Positions 17,081 through 26,659 of a DNA stretch of 64,000 bases are shown here, one piece after another. Position 1 is the stretch's first letter; each line of letters starts with the position of its first letter. Location of the stretch: positions 62,001 through 126,000 of the forward strand of contig JANJUX010000054.1 of assembly GCA_024710355.1 (NCBI GenBank), read 5' to 3'. A program made the position numbers and the translations under genes. The notes under the pieces are model-generated. The model had not been told where the DNA came from and did no database searches. It saw nothing but the letters and a program-made list of their open reading frames with translations. Origin of the DNA: Candidatus Rifleibacteriota bacterium. Lineage in GTDB: Bacteria; Muiribacteriota; Ozemobacteria; Ozemobacterales; Ozemobacteraceae.

Positions 17081-18712
17081 ATGACTGCCAAGCAGCTCAA
17101 ATATTGGGACGAAGCACGCAAATCTCTCGAAACCGGTGTTGACATCGTCGCTAACGCAGTTCGCGCCACCCTCGGCCCGAAAGGCTGTTATGCCATTCTC
17201 GACAAGAAATTCGGCAGCCCGACCGTAACCAACGACGGCGTTACCATTGCCAAAGAAATCGAAGTCACTGACAAATTCGAAAACATGGGCGCTCAGCTCG
17301 TTAAAGAAGTTGCCAGCAAGACCAACGACGTCGCCGGCGACGGTACCACCACCGCCACCGTTCTGGCTCAGGCCATCGTCCATGAGGGTTTCAAAAACGT
17401 CGCCGCCGGCGCCAACCCTTCTTACCTGAAGCGTGGCATCGAAAAGGCCGTTGACGAGGTCGTCAAAGAAATCAAAAACCTTTCTAAAAAGGTTGATGAC
17501 AACAAGGACAGCATCGCCCAGGTTGCCACCATCTCTGCCCGCGACAAGGAAATCGGCCACATCATCGCCGAAGCCATGGACAAAGTCGGCAAAGACGGCG
17601 TCATCACCGTAGAAGAAGCTCAGAGCTTCGACACTACCCTTGATTTCGTCGAAGGTATGGAATTCGACAAGGGCTACATCAGCCCTTATATGGTTACCAA
17701 CCAGGAAAGAATGGAAGCGGTTCTCGACAACCCCTACATTCTCATCACCGAAAGCAAGATCAACAACCTCAAAGAAATCCTGCCCCTGCTCGAAAAGATC
17801 GTTCAGGTCAACAAACCCCTGCTGATCATCGCTGAAGACATCGAAGGCGAAGCTCTTGCAACCCTCGTGGTCAACAAACTGCGCGGCACTTTCAATTGTG
17901 TTGCCATCAAGGCTCCCGGCTTCGGTGATCGCAAAAAAGCGATGCTCGAAGATATCGCCGTTCTGACCGGTGGTCAGAAAATCAGCGAAGACCTCGGCAT
18001 GAAGCTTGAATCTGCCACCATCAACCAGCTGGGCCAGGCCAAAAAAGTAATCGTCGCCAAAGACATGACCACCATCGTCGAAGGCGCCGGTGACACCAAG
18101 GCCCTCAAGAGCCGCATCAGCCAGATCAAAGCCGAAATCGAACACAGCACCAGCTCATACGATAAGGAAAAACTGCAGGAACGCCTCGCCAAACTGGCCG
18201 GCGGTGTTGCAGTAATTAAAGTCGGCGCTGCTACCGAAACCGAAATGAAAGAACGCAAGACCCGCGTCGAAGACGCTCTCAGCGCCACCCGCGCTGCGGT
18301 TGAAGAAGGCGTCGTCGCCGGCGGTGGCGTAACCTACATCAACGCTCTTCCGGTTCTCGAAAAGCTCGAAAAGAACGCTACCGACGATGAAAAGATCGGC
18401 ATCAACATCGTTCGCCGCGCCCTTTTCGCCCCGATGCGCATGATCCTGACCAACGCCGGTCTCGAACCTTCGGTCATCATCGAAAAAGTCAGAGCCCACC
18501 AGGGCAACGGCTATGGCTACGACGTGGTCGCCGACGATTATACCGACATGTATAAAGCCGGCATCATCGACCCCGCCAAAGTCACCAGATCAGCTCTGCA
18601 GAACGCCTCTTCGATCGCCTCGATTCTGCTGACCACTGAAGTTCTCGTGGCTGAAGCCCCCGAAAAGAAGGGCAAAGGCTCACCCGCCCCCGACATGGAC
18701 ATGGACTACTGA
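17081..18712 (+). CDS. groEL2: chaperonin GroEL (copy 2, without GGM tail)
   Basis: A 543-residue GroEL with the same core motifs as copy 1 (TLGPKGCYAIL, GDGTTTATVLA, VEEGVVAGGGVTYI). The C-terminus is different: in place of the GGM repeats it ends in a Lys/Pro/Asp-rich stretch, KGKGSPAPDMDMDY. Loss of the GGM tail is common in secondary GroELs and usually goes with a changed cavity or client range. An AGGAG site precedes the ATG. Long antisense open frames across this gene reflect codon bias and are not genes. Confidence 0.96.
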   Translation: MTAKQLKYWDEARKSLETGVDIVANAVRATLGPKGCYAILDKKFGSPTVTNDGVTIAKEIEVTDKFENMGAQLVKEVASKTNDVAGDGTTTATVLAQAIVHEGFKNVAAGANPSYLKRGIEKAVDEVVKEIKNLSKKVDDNKDSIAQVATISARDKEIGHIIAEAMDKVGKDGVITVEEAQSFDTTLDFVEGMEFDKGYISPYMVTNQERMEAVLDNPYILITESKINNLKEILPLLEKIVQVNKPLLIIAEDIEGEALATLVVNKLRGTFNCVAIKAPGFGDRKKAMLEDIAVLTGGQKISEDLGMKLESATINQLGQAKKVIVAKDMTTIVEGAGDTKALKSRISQIKAEIEHSTSSYDKEKLQERLAKLAGGVAVIKVGAATETEMKERKTRVEDALSATRAAVEEGVVAGGGVTYINALPVLEKLEKNATDDEKIGINIVRRALFAPMRMILTNAGLEPSVIIEKVRAHQGNGYGYDVVADDYTDMYKAGIIDPAKVTRSALQNASSIASILLTTEVLVAEAPEKKGKGSPAPDMDMDY

Positions 18713-18722
18713 TATAACTCCC

Positions 18723-18748
18723 GAACCCCGGCCCTCGGGCCGGGGTTC
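18723..18748 (+). promoter_or_regulatory. GC-rich hairpin between groEL2 and hrcA
   Basis: GAACCCCGGCCC (18723-18734) and GGGCCGGGGTTC (18737-18748) form a perfect 12-base stem with a 2-base gap. The following bases are C-rich without a U-run, so termination would be weak at best. It may reduce read-through or stabilise the groEL2 3' end before hrcA. Confidence 0.5.
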
Positions 18749-18771
18749 CCCCCGCACCATAAAGTTGTAAA

Positions 18772-19887
18772 ATGAACGCCAATACGCTTTTTCAGACCGA
18801 AGCCTGCGCCACTGATGACAGCCTGGCCCTGAACGACCGCCAGAAAACCGTTCTGCGCGAAGTCTGCGATGCCTTCATTTCAACCGGCATCCCTGTGGGC
18901 TCACGCACTCTGTCGCGTTCCAGCCGACTTTCCTGCTCGCCCGCCACCATCAGAAACGAAATGGCCGACCTCGAACTGATGGGCTACCTCTATTCGCCGC
19001 ACACATCGGCCGGCCGCGTGCCCACCGAAAAGGGCTACAAATTCTATGTTAATTTTCTCATCGAATTCGAGCGCATCAGCCAGCTCGAAGAATCGCTGAT
19101 CGGCAGAATTGCCAGCATTTCTCGTGAGACACATCTGCGCCAGCAGGATATTTTAAAATCAGCCGTGCAGTATGCCTGCCAGCAGACAAAACTGGCCGGA
19201 GTCCTTCTTGCGCCGCAGCAGGAACACAGCAATCTGCGTTCGATCAGACTTTTCCGCATTCTCGACACCAAGGCAATGCTGGTAACTGTCGATGATTGCG
19301 GTAACATCAACGACCAGGTGGTCAATATTCCGGCCGCCACTTCTGACGATGTGCTTGAAAAGCTCTCGATACTGCTCAACGCCCAGCTCTGCCACCAGCA
19401 GTATCACCAGTATGAACAGAATTTCATTGAAAATACCAGACAGATACTGTCGCGCTACAACAATCTGCTTTCTCAGCTGGTAAAACAGGTGCAGAACGCA
19501 GTCAACGACCCAGATACCAATTCTATTTTTCTCGAAGGCTTTCTCAACTTTTTTGACCAGCCTGAGTTCAACGAACCCGAAAAACTGAAACAGATGGTCT
19601 GCCTGCTCGACCAGAAGGAAAATCTGCTTAAACTTCTGGCTAAATCACTTGAAAGCAAGCAGGAAATTGTGGTAAACATAGGCTCCGATTCCGGGCTTGC
19701 CATAAAAGACATGTCTTTTGTCACGGCCCGTTACCGCGGCCCCAACCGCACCTTCGGTAAAATCGGTCTGATTGGCCCCCTGCGCATGGACTACAGCCGC
19801 GTGGTCGCAACTCTCGCCAGACTTTCGAACACTCTCAGCCAGCTGCTGATCGGTGACAGAAATTTTCCTGAATCAGACAAAAGCTGA
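18772..19887 (+). CDS. hrcA: heat-inducible transcription repressor HrcA
   Basis: A 371-residue HrcA. The winged-helix DNA-binding part is at about residues 22-100 (NDRQKTVLREVCDAF, then SPATIRNEMADLELMGYL and HTSAGRVPTEKGY), followed by the GAF-like and dimerisation regions typical of the family. It binds CIRCE, here found at 14591, and represses chaperone genes; free GroEL is needed to keep it folded, giving feedback. It starts the hrcA-grpE-dnaK-dnaJ part of the block and has no CIRCE of its own. The ribosome site is weak, which fits low repressor expression. Confidence 0.96.
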   Translation: MNANTLFQTEACATDDSLALNDRQKTVLREVCDAFISTGIPVGSRTLSRSSRLSCSPATIRNEMADLELMGYLYSPHTSAGRVPTEKGYKFYVNFLIEFERISQLEESLIGRIASISRETHLRQQDILKSAVQYACQQTKLAGVLLAPQQEHSNLRSIRLFRILDTKAMLVTVDDCGNINDQVVNIPAATSDDVLEKLSILLNAQLCHQQYHQYEQNFIENTRQILSRYNNLLSQLVKQVQNAVNDPDTNSIFLEGFLNFFDQPEFNEPEKLKQMVCLLDQKENLLKLLAKSLESKQEIVVNIGSDSGLAIKDMSFVTARYRGPNRTFGKIGLIGPLRMDYSRVVATLARLSNTLSQLLIGDRNFPESDKS

Positions 19888-19916
19888 AACTTAACTAATA
19901 GGGTGAATTCCAGATT

Positions 19917-20483
19917 ATGACGCAAAACGAAAAAACTGCCGAAAATCCTGACCTGAACGAAGCCAGCCAGAAACCTGCCGAAGAAACCCAGCAGCAGGAA
20001 CAGACCGCCACCGGCACCGACGAGCAGACCCAGGCCCAGGGCCGCGATCTGGTAAAAGAGCTCGAGGAAACGAAGAACCGCTATTTCCGGGCTCTTGCAG
20101 ATTACCAGAATCTGCAGCGCCGTACCGCCAAAGAGCAGCTCGAAGCCAGGGGTCGTGGGGTTGAAGACTTTCTCAAAAAGCTTCTGCCGGTTCTCGACAC
20201 CCTCGACAAGGCCATGGAACAGATCTACAAGATCAACGTCGACAAAAAGGTCATGGATGGCCTGGAAATGTTTTCAATTCAGTTTTCTGACATGCTTGAA
20301 AAAGAAGGGCTGAAAGGCATAGAAGCCAAAGGCAGCAAATTTGACCCGAACTTTCACGAAGCTCTCTGCAAACGCACCGTAGAAGATAAAGACGACGAAA
20401 CCATACTCACCGTTTTTGAAAAGGGCTATACCTTCAAAGATCGCGTGCTGCGCACCGCGAAGGTAGAAATCAACCAGAAATAA
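19917..20483 (+). CDS. grpE: nucleotide exchange factor GrpE
   Basis: A 188-residue GrpE. An acidic, Gln/Glu/Thr-rich unstructured N-terminus (about 1-45) precedes the long dimer helix (VKELEETKNRYFRALADYQNLQRR) and the C-terminal beta domain. That domain includes the DPNFHEAL motif and the GYTFKDRVLRTAKVEI end. It releases ADP from DnaK. It lies 29 bases after hrcA and 28 bases before dnaK, in the usual order. Confidence 0.97.
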   Translation: MTQNEKTAENPDLNEASQKPAEETQQQEQTATGTDEQTQAQGRDLVKELEETKNRYFRALADYQNLQRRTAKEQLEARGRGVEDFLKKLLPVLDTLDKAMEQIYKINVDKKVMDGLEMFSIQFSDMLEKEGLKGIEAKGSKFDPNFHEALCKRTVEDKDDETILTVFEKGYTFKDRVLRTAKVEINQK

Positions 20484-20511
20484 ACTGTTAAAAACAGACA
20501 GGAGGAATTAG

Positions 20512-22386
<1,875 letters not shown>

Positions 22387-22393
22387 TACTTAT

Positions 22394-22434
22394 ACGGGCC
22401 GCAGCGCAGTTCTGACTGCCTGCGGCCCGTTTTC
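22394..22434 (+). terminator. intrinsic terminator after dnaK
   Basis: ACGGGCCGCAG (22394-22404) pairs with CTGCGGCCCGT (22420-22430), followed by a short T run. It should end or reduce transcription between dnaK and dnaJ. Confidence 0.8.
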
Positions 22435-22498
22435 ACCACAGACTTTACCGATTGATTCAATGCATTGAGAAACTGATAACCTGCAAGGGAGACTTTTA

Positions 22499-23614
22499 AT
22501 GGCCAAGCGTGATTATTACGAAGTTCTGGGGATACCCAAAAATGCTGACGAGGGCGAAATAAAAAAAGCATTTCGCAATCTTGCCCGCCAGTATCACCCT
22601 GACGTCAACAAAACCGACGGGGCTATTGAGAAGTTCAAAGAAATCAACGAGGCCTATCAGATTCTCTCTGACCAGCAGAAACGTCAGGCATATGACCAGT
22701 TTGGGCACGCCGGGATCGACCCGAGCGGCTTCAACTATCAGGATATGGGCGGGTTTGGCGGGTTCGGCGACATTTTCGGCGACATTCTTTCAGATTTTTT
22801 TGGCGGCAGCAACAGTCAGCGCCGTGGGCCAAGACGTGGCAACGACCTGCGCTATGACCTCGAAATATCTTTTGAAGAAGCTGTCTTTGGCTGCGACAAG
22901 AACATAACCATTCAAAAATCGACCAGCTGCACTTCATGCTCAGGCAGTGGTGCCGAACCGGGCAGCGGCAGGAAGCAATGCCCGGTCTGCAAAGGTCGCG
23001 GTACCATTTCCCTGGCCCAGGGCTTTTTCTCGATTCAAAAGACCTGTCACCAGTGCCAGGGCGAAGGCGAAATCATTGATAAGCCCTGTACCACCTGCAA
23101 AGGCACCGGCCGCAACAAGCATACCCAGAAGCTCGACGTGAAGATTCCGCCCGGCGTCGAAACCGGCAGCAAACTCAAGCTTTCGGGCGAAGGTGAACCT
23201 GGCGAAAAGGGCGGTCCGAGCGGCAGTCTGTATATTTTCATTTCTGTCGGCAAACATGATTTCTTTGAACGCATCGGTGACGACATCATCTGCGAGAAGA
23301 ATATCACCTTTCCGCTGGCGGCTCTGGGCGGCGAAATCGAAGTGCCGACCCTCAAAGGCGTCGTCAAAATCAAGATTCCTGAAGGCACTCAGACCGGCAA
23401 GGTTTTCCGACTGCGTGGCTACGGTGTTAAATCACTGCGCGGCGGCCAGGGCGACCAGCTGGTGAAGATTTTTGTGCGCACCCCGACCGAAATCAGCTCA
23501 AAACAGCGTGAACTTCTTCTGCAGCTTGCCGAAGAAGACCCTGAATCGAAAGCTACAGGCATCGGCTCCGGCAAATCATTCTTCGACAAGGTAAAACAGG
23601 CCCTCGGAGGCTGA
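22499..23614 (+). CDS. dnaJ: chaperone DnaJ (Hsp40)
   Basis: A 371-residue type I J-protein. The J domain carries HPD at residues 33-35. A Gly/Phe-rich linker (about 75-110) follows, then four zinc-binding CxxCxGxG repeats (CTSCSGSG, CPVCKGRG, CHQCQGEG, CTTCKGTG), then the two C-terminal client-binding domains. It stimulates DnaK ATP hydrolysis and delivers clients. It lies last in the chaperone block and is followed by a strong terminator. Confidence 0.98.
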   Translation: MAKRDYYEVLGIPKNADEGEIKKAFRNLARQYHPDVNKTDGAIEKFKEINEAYQILSDQQKRQAYDQFGHAGIDPSGFNYQDMGGFGGFGDIFGDILSDFFGGSNSQRRGPRRGNDLRYDLEISFEEAVFGCDKNITIQKSTSCTSCSGSGAEPGSGRKQCPVCKGRGTISLAQGFFSIQKTCHQCQGEGEIIDKPCTTCKGTGRNKHTQKLDVKIPPGVETGSKLKLSGEGEPGEKGGPSGSLYIFISVGKHDFFERIGDDIICEKNITFPLAALGGEIEVPTLKGVVKIKIPEGTQTGKVFRLRGYGVKSLRGGQGDQLVKIFVRTPTEISSKQRELLLQLAEEDPESKATGIGSGKSFFDKVKQALGG

Positions 23615-23640
23615 GTGTGAAATAAACTGCAATAAATCAG

Positions 23641-23675
23641 GTCTGTATCAGACAAAAATGATACAGACTTTTTTT
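23641..23675 (+). terminator. intrinsic terminator after dnaJ
   Basis: GTCTGTATCA (23641-23650) and TGATACAGAC (23659-23668) form a perfect 10-base stem with an 8-base loop and a run of seven T. It closes the chaperone block. Confidence 0.92.
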
Positions 23676-23750
23676 ATTCAGAGCAAAAAGCATGTTATTA
23701 TCACCCGGGTAACCCAATTAAAACTCCGCAATCGACAAGGAAGGAAAATT

Positions 23751-25247
23751 ATGGACAGTCAGGTTTCTCTGAACCCCAATAAACTGGTGCGCTTTCTTGA
23801 TAAGAAGCCAGAAGACTTCACACGTAAAGATATCATTCATTTCATTGAAAAAAATGATATCAAGATGCTCAATTTCAGGTATGTAGGCGGTGACGGCAAA
23901 CTGAAGCTGCTCAATTTCATCATCAATGACCGCAAACACCTTGATAAAATCCTCTCGGTAGGCGAGCGCGTCGATGGGTCGAGCCTTTTCAGCTATGTCG
24001 ACCCGAGTGCCAGCGATCTCTACGTCGTGCCCAGATATCGCACGGCCTTTGTCAACCCGTTCTCTGAGATTCCGGCACTCGACGTGATGTGTTCTTACTA
24101 TGATAAATTCGGGCAGCCTTTGAGCATTGCACCCGAAAACATTCTCAAAAAGGCACACCGCGCACTGCAGGAAAAAACCGGCATGCAGCTCGAAGCTCTT
24201 GGTGAGCTTGAATTTTACATTTCCTCAGAACTCGACAAAATCTATACCATCACCCCGCAGAAGGGCTATCACGAATCGCACCCGTTCGCCAAATGGGAGC
24301 TGGTAAGAAACGAAGCAATGAAAGCCATTTCTGAAATGGGCGGCAAAATTAAATACGGGCATTCAGAAGTCGGCAACATCGTTTCTGGCGACTGGGAATA
24401 CGTTCAGCATGAAATCGAATTTTTGCCGGTCAACGTCGAAGATGCCGCCGATCAGCTGGTCATCGCCAAGTGGGCAATTCGCGAAGTTGCCTATAAATAT
24501 GGCCTCGAAGTCAGTTTTGCGCCGAAAATCATCGTCGGACACGCCGGCAGCGGTATGCACGTCCACTCCCGCCTGGTAAAAGACGGTCGAAATATGATGG
24601 TCGATGAAAAAGGTGCTCTCAACGATACTGCAAAAAAGATGATCGGAGGCCTGCTGGAGCTGGCACCATCTCTGACCGCTTTCGGCAACATTGTACCCAC
24701 CTCGTTTCTGCGCCTGGTTCCACATCAGGAAGCCCCCACCAACATCTGCTGGGGCGATAGCAACCGCTCGGTTCTTGTCAGGGTTCCACTTGGCTGGAAA
24801 GGCGTCGACAATATGATTTTTGACGCCAACCCGAACGAAAAAGAAGCTTTTAAAGACCAGATGAGCAATCAAACAGTCGAACTCCGCAGTGCCGACGGGT
24901 CTGCAAACGTCTATCTGCTTCTCGCCGGTATAACCACTGCCGCTCTGCGTGGTCTCGAAAACCCGGAAGCTCTCAAAATTGCCGAAAAACTCTACGTCAG
25001 CGTCGACGTGGGTAAAAATCAGAAAGAACTCAACCTGCCGCAGCTGCCAAGCTCATGCTTCGAAGCCGGCGAGCGCTTACTGACTGACCGTGCCTTCTAT
25101 GAAAATAACGGCATTTTCCCGGCTTACATGATCGATGGCATCGTCGCCAGTCTCAAGGCATTCGACGACCAGCATCTCAGCGAAAATCTCTTCGGTGATG
25201 GCGATGCCCTGAAGAAGCTGGTAAAAAAATACCTGCACTGCGGCTGA
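23751..25247 (+). CDS. glnA: glutamine synthetase, type I-like
   Basis: A 498-residue glutamine synthetase (ATP + glutamate + ammonia to glutamine). The start is the ATG after AAGGAAGG; a longer in-frame start would lie within the dnaJ terminator and is rejected. The beta-grasp domain occupies about 20-120. The catalytic domain includes the GSGMHVH motif at residues 266-272 and the PTSFLRLVP/EAPTNICWGDSNRS region that binds glutamate and ATP. At the position of the adenylylation loop the sequence is KLYVSVD and not NLYDLPP, so control by adenylylation is doubtful. An ACCCGGGT palindrome (23703-23710) lies upstream. Confidence 0.9.
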   Translation: MDSQVSLNPNKLVRFLDKKPEDFTRKDIIHFIEKNDIKMLNFRYVGGDGKLKLLNFIINDRKHLDKILSVGERVDGSSLFSYVDPSASDLYVVPRYRTAFVNPFSEIPALDVMCSYYDKFGQPLSIAPENILKKAHRALQEKTGMQLEALGELEFYISSELDKIYTITPQKGYHESHPFAKWELVRNEAMKAISEMGGKIKYGHSEVGNIVSGDWEYVQHEIEFLPVNVEDAADQLVIAKWAIREVAYKYGLEVSFAPKIIVGHAGSGMHVHSRLVKDGRNMMVDEKGALNDTAKKMIGGLLELAPSLTAFGNIVPTSFLRLVPHQEAPTNICWGDSNRSVLVRVPLGWKGVDNMIFDANPNEKEAFKDQMSNQTVELRSADGSANVYLLLAGITTAALRGLENPEALKIAEKLYVSVDVGKNQKELNLPQLPSSCFEAGERLLTDRAFYENNGIFPAYMIDGIVASLKAFDDQHLSENLFGDGDALKKLVKKYLHCG

Positions 25248-25297
25248 GCGATATCAGCCCAGACAGAGACCCTTATTACCCGGTAAGTAAAACACAT

Positions 25298-25340
25298 CTG
25301 CCCGCTCCACATGACCGTGAAGCGGGCAGTTTGCATTTTT
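25298..25340 (+). terminator. intrinsic terminator after glnA
   Basis: CTGCCCGCT (25298-25306) and AGCGGGCAG (25321-25329) form a perfect 9-base stem, followed by TTTGCATTTTT. The loop is 14 bases. Confidence 0.85.
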
Positions 25341-25425
25341 CAACCGGGAATTTCCCCGATACCCATTGAAATTAAAACCCGTGTCAGGCAAGAATACTGT
25401 TGCAATATGGGCTGCCCTGTCCTAA

Positions 25426-25450
25426 AATATTAGTAGAGATAATATTTTTT
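25426..25450 (+). promoter_or_regulatory. AT-rich inverted repeat upstream of the FIST gene
   Basis: AATATTA (25426-25432), seven bases, TAATATT (25440-25446), then a T run to 25450. The stem is too AT-rich to be a convincing terminator; it may be an operator about 45 bases before the FIST start. Confidence 0.3.
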
Positions 25451-25490
25451 CACAGCAGACAGATCAACAGGGCTTTAACGAGGAACTCCC

Positions 25491-26645
25491 ATGAAGGCAG
25501 TTTTTGAAAAGACCGGGACACTGGAAGGCCTTTGTAAAACCATTGAAGCGACATGCCGGCAACTAAACCCCGGCGGCCTGATGATTCTTGCCGGTGACGC
25601 CAATGATTTTTCTGCTACTGCCATGGCCGCGATGCTGAAAAAATTCAGCATACCGCTCTTTGGCGGCATATTTCCACAGATCGTTTTTGATGGCAAGAAC
25701 TACGAAAAGGGTTGCGTCGTGGTCTCAATGCAGGCAGCCCCCGAAATCATCTGTGTAAAAAACCTTGGCGACCCCAACGCAGTTTACGAAGAGCAGCTGG
25801 CACCATTTGCAGACAAGTGGGGGCAACCCGGCAAAAGCAATGGCGAAACTTTTATTGTTTTTGTCGACGGGTTAAGCCGCGGCATCTCCTCCCTGATCCA
25901 GGACATGTTCTACTGCTTCGGCCTGCAGCGAAATTACATCGGAGGCGGCGCCGGTTCGCTTTCTTTACAGCAGAAACCATGCCTGATCACCCCCGAAGGT
26001 CTCCTTCAGGATGCAGCCGTAATTGCCAGGCTGCCCCTGCCATGCGGCACCGGCGTAGCCCATGGCTGGGAATCGATCAGCAAAGGTCTCAAAGTCACAG
26101 AAGCCGAGGGAAATATTCTCCAGACTCTCGATTGGCGCCCGGCCTTCGAGGTCTACCGCGAGCTGGTAGAGGCCCACAGCGGCCTTAAGTTTTCAGAGAG
26201 TAATTTTTTTGAAATTGCAAAAAGTTACCCGTTTGGCATAACCAGACTGGATACCGAAGTCATTGTCAGAGATCCCCTGATGAAAAATGCATCCAACGGC
26301 CTTGTTTGCGTCGGTGCAATTCCTCCCGGCTCGTTTGTGCGACTGCTGCACGGCAGGCCAGAATCGCTTATTGAAGCGGCAACAAGAACCAGACTTCTTG
26401 CTGAAAGCTCCGCTCACGGCAACATTGTTTCGGGCAACGCCTTTATCATTGATTGTATTTCCAGAGCACTTTTCCTCGGAACGAGAATCGAGGAAGAGCT
26501 ACAGGCAGCAGGCGGTAAGCACAGCCTTTTTGGCGCCCTCACGCTAGGAGAAATTGCCAATAGCGGGCAGGATTACCTGGAGTTTTTCAATAAAACTACT
26601 GTTATTGGGATTTTTGACGACGAAATCATTAACAATCCCGGTTGA
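25491..26645 (+). CDS. FIST-domain sensory protein
   Basis: A 384-residue protein matching the FIST N and C domains as I recognise them: an N-terminal alternation of strands with SIPLFGGIFPQIV, the central YIGGGAGSL motif, and a C-terminal part with FGITRLDTEVIVRDP and the closing SLFGALTLGEI. FIST proteins bind small ligands, suggested to be amino acids, and pass the signal to kinases or cyclases. It has no signal peptide, so it is cytoplasmic. The next gene, a hybrid histidine kinase, starts 15 bases after the stop, so the two probably form a ligand-sensing pair. Confidence 0.8.
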   Translation: MKAVFEKTGTLEGLCKTIEATCRQLNPGGLMILAGDANDFSATAMAAMLKKFSIPLFGGIFPQIVFDGKNYEKGCVVVSMQAAPEIICVKNLGDPNAVYEEQLAPFADKWGQPGKSNGETFIVFVDGLSRGISSLIQDMFYCFGLQRNYIGGGAGSLSLQQKPCLITPEGLLQDAAVIARLPLPCGTGVAHGWESISKGLKVTEAEGNILQTLDWRPAFEVYRELVEAHSGLKFSESNFFEIAKSYPFGITRLDTEVIVRDPLMKNASNGLVCVGAIPPGSFVRLLHGRPESLIEAATRTRLLAESSAHGNIVSGNAFIIDCISRALFLGTRIEEELQAAGGKHSLFGALTLGEIANSGQDYLEFFNKTTVIGIFDDEIINNPG

Positions 26646-26659
26646 AGGGCGGGGCAACC

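Noticed and set aside
17045..18145. Minus-strand open frame of 366 codons across groEL2
   Set aside because: It is a shadow of the third-position bias of groEL2; the product is an Asp/Phe/Val-rich mirror sequence, and similar shadows lie opposite groEL1 and dnaK.
23658..23750. N-terminal extension of glutamine synthetase
   Set aside because: The extra codons read through the dnaJ terminator and resemble no glutamine synthetase; the ATG at 23751 has AAGGAAGG before it.
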